Assembly (NCBI GenBank): GCA_032358165.1
Contig: JAALGY010000011.1
Coordinates: forward strand, 1,726,001-1,790,000
Source: Diplosphaera chodatii
Taxonomy: Eukaryota; Chlorophyta; Trebouxiophyceae; Prasiolales; Stichococcaceae
Direction: 5' to 3'
DNA length: 64,000 nt
In this document: in pieces, positions 59,557 to 64,000 of the stretch
Position numbering within the stretch: the stretch's first letter is position 1
How the letters are laid out: every line of letters begins with the position of its first letter
Program-made: the position numbers and the translations under genes
Notes under the pieces: generated by a model
What the model was told of the DNA's origin: nothing
The model's database searches: none
What the model saw: only the letters and a program-made list of their open reading frames with translations

Positions 59557-59922
59557 TTAGCAAGGCGGCATTGGCACACTACACGTCCGTTTGCTGTCAT
59601 CCTGGCGCACAGCAGACTGACGCGTGAGCATTGAGCTCTGAGCTGCAGAGAATCTACGCATCATTGACCGACGATCTGCACGACGACGATGTGCATCTGG
59701 AGCATCCACAAATTCTACATCGTGCCAGTGCGTTGCTGCCTGCTGCACACACCGATTGCAGTGTTCCTTGTCACAGGGCTGTCTCCTATTGATACAAAAG
59801 CAGATGTAGTAGCAATTTGCCACTGACGCGCTGCTTCTGCATGCAATCCCTTTGCACTCTGGACATACCCGGTTGGATGTAACACCCTGACAAGCATGGC
59901 ACGTCAGTGTCACGCTGACCAT
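59557..59922 (-). CDS. Possible small Cys-rich (zinc-ribbon-like) protein
   Basis: An uninterrupted frame of 121 codons begins MVSVTLTCHACQGVTSN and continues with VCPECKGIACRS, giving CxxC-x9-CxxC, then further Cys pairs (CDKEHCNRC). The C-terminal half is Arg/Ser-rich. The CxxCxG...CxxCxG pattern recalls DnaJ/BSD2 zinc-finger units, but I do not recognise a family. The frame also contains a perfect GTATGT donor (in TSNR|VCPE) and a TAG acceptor, so part of it may be intron. It overlaps the first 27 bases of the ODR4-like gene on the other strand and fills the gap between two divergent genes. It may be chance. Confidence 0.3.
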   Translation of the reverse strand: MVSVTLTCHACQGVTSNRVCPECKGIACRSSASVANCYYICFCINRRQPCDKEHCNRCVQQAATHWHDVEFVDAPDAHRRRADRRSMMRRFSAAQSSMLTRQSAVRQDDSKRTCSVPMPPC

Positions 59923-62345
59923 TTTGTTTCGCAGCAAGCCCAGTTGCTGCTGCAGCAGGGTGCTGAAACTGAGGTGAGGCATGGCACGACCATGTTGGTG
60001 CAGACTGCATCTCGAAGCACGCACCAGCGCGCCGCCTCTGTGGATGACATGGCGATGTGGCATCTCACTCCAGGTCGGGCTGCTCGTGGGAAGGTTGGGC
60101 GTCACTTGCGACCACCTCCTGTGCCTCGTCACGACGCCGAGTCAGGTGAACAGCAGACTGTGTGCGGCATGAATCCCGATCGCCAGTCGTGCGGGCTTTG
60201 GGTCTCACTCATGTACGTGGCGCAGGACGGTCTGTCGCCAGTCACAGCTGAGGGCAGCAACAGCAGCACCGCAAAAGGGAGTGTGCGTCTGAGCAATGAA
60301 TGGGTCTCGGAGCATGCAGCACAGGTCGCGCACATGCTGCCAGGCGGTGAGTGCAGAGCTTTATCCAGGTAGCAGCTGGTATCACAAGCAACCAGCGCTG
60401 GTCGAGCAGGTGCTGCCTGCTGCATTGCAGCACCTGCGTGCACTTGTGGCGCACACAGCCTCACACATGATGAAGTTTTGCCACCACCGCAGGCATATCT
60501 GTCGTTGGAGCGTACCTTGTGGCCGGCGCTGCCCACTTTGCTGCAGCAGTGCCGCAGTTGTGTGCTCTGGCCAAGGCACTGCGCACGGATGTGGGCGACG
60601 ACAGCCTGCTGCTGCACGTTGATGCCGCCAGCGGGAAGGTAAGGTGGTATGGGTTTGGCCCGCCCAACATAGCTGCATGCTGTTAATGCTCATTGTGATC
60701 TTGCTGCGCTGCAGCTCGTCCTGAAGAGGTATGGTGCTGGCTCTCCAAGCAGTGCTGCGGGCCTGAAGCCGGTGGACTTACGTGTGACGGCGGTGCAGTC
60801 GGCTTTTCAGATGCTGCAGTGCAGCGCAGACGTTGACATTACAGCGCCAGTGCCAAAGGCACGTCTATCTGAGAGCATGTAAATGCACATCGGTGCCTGT
60901 CTGCGAGAGATTGACCCGGCATGCAACTGCATGGTGGCTATCCAACGCGAGGTGGTTACATTTTGGGGAGTGCCGCCTTTGTGCTGCACCGAGTGGACGG
61001 CTTTACATTGCAGGGGGGCGCCAGCCTGTGCAACCGCTTTAGCTCCCTACTGGCGCAGCAGGCTGCACGCCTTGAGGCTGGCATCGCCCTATGCGATGGA
61101 CGCCTCATGGACAGCACCCTTTCGCTGGCGGATGCCTTGCCACAGCGTGCAGACTCGGCAGCCACGCAGCGTATAGAGCTGCTTTGCCCGCCAGCGTGCG
61201 GTAGTCTCCAGGCCACAGGTATGTGCTTTGTCGCTGAGTGGCCCGAGCCTGAATGGGAAGCGTCATGGCCCGGATGGCAGTAAGACGCTCCTGGCATTGC
61301 AGCTTCCACATCCGTGACTGTGGGCCGCATTCGCATTGCTGGCCGCCTTGAGGGATTTGCTTTCATGCCGCGTCGCGAGCTGCTATCCGCCGCCACCGCA
61401 GCGTTGCAAGCAGACCTGTGTGCCAGCCTACATCGTCGTCTGGAGGTGAGTCAGCAATGCTGCACCTGGTGGAGTGGTTGGGTCTGTGCGGCAGTCTCGC
61501 ATGTAGCTCTGAGCATGCTGCCGTGCTGGATGGGTGATCTTCCTGCCTCCACACAGTGTCTCTGTCGCTGCAGTTGGTCGAGGAGGATGCAGAAGCTGTG
61601 GCGGCAGAACAGGCCCTGGATTCGCACCCGCTGCTGGCCAGGCCAAGCGCAATTGCGATTGTGGCGCCTGCGTTGCCCGCCCGAGTCTTCCTACCCACTG
61701 AGGTTGGCATCCTGTTGACGTAGGCCATGCTGCCATGTGTTTCCTATCAGACCAATCAGTCGGAGCAGCAAGGACACATACTCCAGGTGCTCGTGGGTGC
61801 TTGCTGTATGCTTTTTGTTCTCTGCTTGACAATGTCATTTCACGCAACAGGCAGGCATGCCAGTGTGCGACTACCAGCTGGAGGCAGAGGGATTGGTGGA
61901 CGTCACTGCACGTGCATGCGAGCTCCTGGGCAGCCAGCTGATTGCTGGCGGCACGCTGCCGATCGCAGTAGAGGAGGGCCGTCGCCTGCGGCCGCCTGAT
62001 GCGCCATGGGCACCCTTGCAGGAGCAAGTGCGTCATCTGATCACCTGTCCAAGTGCAGCATGCTCGCAGAGGCGCTGTTCCGCCCTGCAGATTGCACTTG
62101 GCTACAGGATGCACCACTCCAGCTGTTAAGCTTTCAAGTTGCACACATGTTGACTGCTAAGCTGTCACCATGGCGTCCAGGACACAATGGAGCCAGCACC
62201 CGCCAGGCAGCCAGGCCTTCTCGAGCGGTTGCCCTGGTTCGCCACGCTGCTGCTGTGGATGGCGGTGGGAGTAGCCGCATCATTTGCAGCGCTGCCGGTG
62301 TCTGTCTGGATACTGCAACATCCGTACCTGAGCAGCAGACCGTGA
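59896..62345 (+). CDS. ODR4-like membrane protein
   Basis: ODR-4 family proteins are ER-anchored and, in animals, act in receptor trafficking and with the UFM1 protease UFSP2. The chosen ATG at 59896 gives MARQCHADHFVSQQAQLLLQ, spliced to VGLLVGRLGVTCDHLLCLVT (family N-terminus TVGLLIG..DYVV). Then come LSNEWVSEHAAQVAHMLPGG (family WVTEHARQVSRMLPGG), ISVVGAYLVAGAAHFAAAVP and DSLLLHVDAASGKLVLKRYG. Next are FVLHRVDGFTLQGG, RIRIAGRLEGFAFMPRRELL, FLPTEVGILL and VCDYQLEAEGLVDVTARACE. The last exon encodes a C-terminal membrane helix (FATLLLWMAVGVAASFAALP) and a short tail, stop 62343-62345. This is the ODR4 architecture (soluble part, single C-terminal anchor). Roughly nine exons; borders between 61.2 and 62.1 kb are approximate. 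Confidence 0.75.
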
Positions 62346-63029
62346 GATAGGCACGACAGTCAGGTTGACCCATAGAAGGGAACGTGTACACCGGGCGCTG
62401 CTGTCCAGCTTCCATAGAATGTGGCAGAGTACTGCTGTGTAATTGTTCAACAGGAAACGCAGGTGTCTTGATATCGTCTGGTCACGATGCAGACTTCAAG
62501 CACAATGTCCAGTCGCACCTCGAGCTACGTGCATCGGTTTACCCGGGTGGTGGTGCGATGGCGTGTGCCCCACCCGAGTGCGCACCCACCGCTAAAGGCA
62601 GCAGCCGCTCATAGGTTGTCTATCTAGGCTGTCTAATACTGTAGAAATGTCAGTTAGTTGTTAACAACTATGAGCGGAGGCAGCACAGGGCGGGGCCGAG
62701 CCGGTGCTCGTTGCGCCAGCACAGCGGCCAACACCGCAGGCTGCTGCCGACAACGGCGACGGCGTCTGCCCCAGGGCGGGCGCCGGCAGCCACCAGCCCG
62801 CGGTGCGCAGCCCACGAGGCCCAACATGCGCCTAGCCGGAAATCTGCCCCAGGGCGGGGCGCCGGAACTGCCCGCCCGAATTCCAGATGCCCACACAACG
62901 GCATGGCGCCGGCAGCGGGGCTGCCGGCTTCGCTACAGGGCGGCGCGTGGTTTAATGCAACAACGGCCGCTCGGAGCCATGGCCCAGCGAAAAGGCCGGG
63001 GTGGCATGCAACGGTCATACCTCGGCTAA
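62346..63029. other. Unassigned region entering a GC-rich tract
   Basis: The ODR4 3' flank is of normal composition to about 62.68 kb, where GC content rises sharply. A 123-codon plus-strand frame (62658-63029) is rich in Arg, Ala, Gly and Pro and has no recognised family. It contains a duplicated GC-rich motif (62767-62786 and 62845-62865). Confidence 0.4.
62767..62865. repeat. Duplicated GC-rich motif TGCCCCAGGGCGGG(G)CGCCGG
   Basis: Two near-identical copies, 62767-62786 and 62845-62865, differ by one inserted G. A shortened relative (CAGGGCGGGGCGC) recurs near 63151. Confidence 0.7.
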
Positions 63030-64000
63030 CATACCCAGCTCCATCAGAACCTGGAAGTCAAGCGCCGGTGGGCATCGTTAGTAGTGAAATGGGGGACCTT
63101 TCGCGAATCCGATGTGCCGTTGTGTTTTGCCCGATCGATCCAGGACGCTGCAGGGCGGGGCGCTCCTGCCCACGTCCGGCTCACCAACCCGAGTGCGCCC
63201 CCCCCAGTGCGCCAGGTGCACCCGCCGCCCCGCCTGCCGGGCAACCGCGCCCCGCCCCCTGCCCGCTCACAAGCCATAGTCGCGCCCCCCACCGCCCCCC
63301 GCCCCCCCGCCCACCACTTCCGCGCCCACCTGCGATGCGAGCCTGCCGCTGCCGCCGCGCCCGCAGCGCGCCTGCGCAACAGCCAGCCCACGGCGGCGGC
63401 GTGCACGAACCCCGACCCATGCAGGGCAGCGCAAGGTGCAGCAGCAGTGGTTCCGTGCCTGATGTGCACCGCAGCGCTGCGGCACATGGCGGCGCCGCGG
63501 CTGCGGCGGCAGAGCTCGAAGCACACCCGGCGGCGTCTGGCGCATGTGCTTGGGCACCGCTCGGGCTTGTATCGGCAGCCACTGCGCGCAGCAGGCGGTT
63601 GCGCTGGTGCTCGACGCCGCAGGCATGCGGGCCGCCGCCTGCTGCGCCGCTGCGGGGTGCGGCACGCCTTCAGCAGAGCCGTCGTGGCAGCGCCGCTGTC
63701 CTCAGGCCTTCATCAACAGAAGCAGCTCACAGCAGGCTCACTGCCGGGTCCTCCGCACCTGAACGCCAGCTGCAGCGCACCTGCCTGCGGGGCGCGGTGC
63801 GCGGATGTCGGCTCCGTGGCGCCCAGCCAGCGCCGGCGTCACCGCCGTGGCTCTGCAGCAATCTTGTGCAGCCCCGTGCTGCCAGTCGGCGGCGCCGGCG
63901 GCCCCGCAGCCGCCCACGCTGCCCGCGCGCTGCGCGATCCCCAGCACATCCCTGCACAAGCGGGCACCGAATCCGGCGCCGTTGCCCCAACGGCGCATCG
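63030..64000 (+). CDS. Open reading frame running off the window end, unrecognised
   Basis: From just after a TAA at 63027-63029, the plus strand stays open for 323 codons to the edge. The first 30 or so codons have mixed composition (LEVKRRWASLVVKWGTFRES, then DVPLCFARSIQDAAG). The rest is Ala/Pro/Arg-rich, with GC well above the rest of the window. There is no ATG before about 63461, so if real it begins at a splice acceptor (CCCAG at 63034-63038 is one candidate). No family motif was recognised. Because stops are rare at this GC content and the opposite strand also has frames of 130-160 codons, coding status is doubtful. Confidence 0.25.

Overview
The window is nuclear DNA of a green alga, most likely a trebouxiophyte (Chlorella/Coccomyxa-like). 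Almost every gene is cut into short exons by GT-AG introns of roughly 60-200 bases. The families are typical eukaryotic housekeeping ones. The decapping scaffold is of the plant VARICOSE type. Short stretches of the plant/Chlorella telomere unit TTTAGGG sit inside introns. No operons, CRISPR arrays, insertion sequences, rRNA or tRNA genes were seen. Splice sites were chosen by eye from reading frame, GT/AG consensus and family alignment from memory. Gene ends supported by family similarity are firmer than individual exon borders.

Layout. 1-9.3 kb: a 5'-truncated TFIIB-family factor (+), ESCRT-III CHMP4/SNF7 (-), the 18S rRNA methyltransferase BUD23 (+), replication protein A subunit 2 (-) and an mTERF-like helical-repeat protein (+). 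9.3-22.4 kb (-): O-phosphoseryl-tRNA(Sec):selenocysteinyl synthase, then the very intron-rich clathrin heavy chain. 23.0-30.3 kb (+): MOB1 and a VARICOSE/EDC4 decapping scaffold. 31.1-37.1 kb: TAD2/ADAT2 tRNA adenosine deaminase (-), a TPR protein (+) and a transaldolase (-) with Arg where the Schiff-base Lys is expected. 37.7-47.2 kb: an orphan coiled-coil protein (+), RNase H2 subunit C (-) and, divergent from it, a long RTEL1 helicase (+) ending in a RING finger. 47.2-51.9 kb: poorly resolved, with at least two unrecognised spliced genes on the minus strand. 52.0-57.8 kb (+): TIM50 and the splicing factor SMU1. 58.2-62.3 kb: a TXNDC9/phosducin-like protein (-) and an ODR4 homologue (+). 62.3-64.0 kb: unassigned, becoming strikingly GC-rich, with an open frame running off the end.

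The genes do not form one pathway; they alternate as divergent and convergent pairs, as in a compact algal genome. Several concern genome stability (RPA2, RNASEH2C, RTEL1) or RNA handling (BUD23, TAD2, VARICOSE, SMU1, SepSecS). The points most worth following are the RNASEH2C/RTEL1 divergent pair with a telomere-repeat tract in an RTEL1 intron, the substituted active-site residues in the transaldolase and BUD23, and the unrecognised minus-strand genes at 47.8-51.4 kb.
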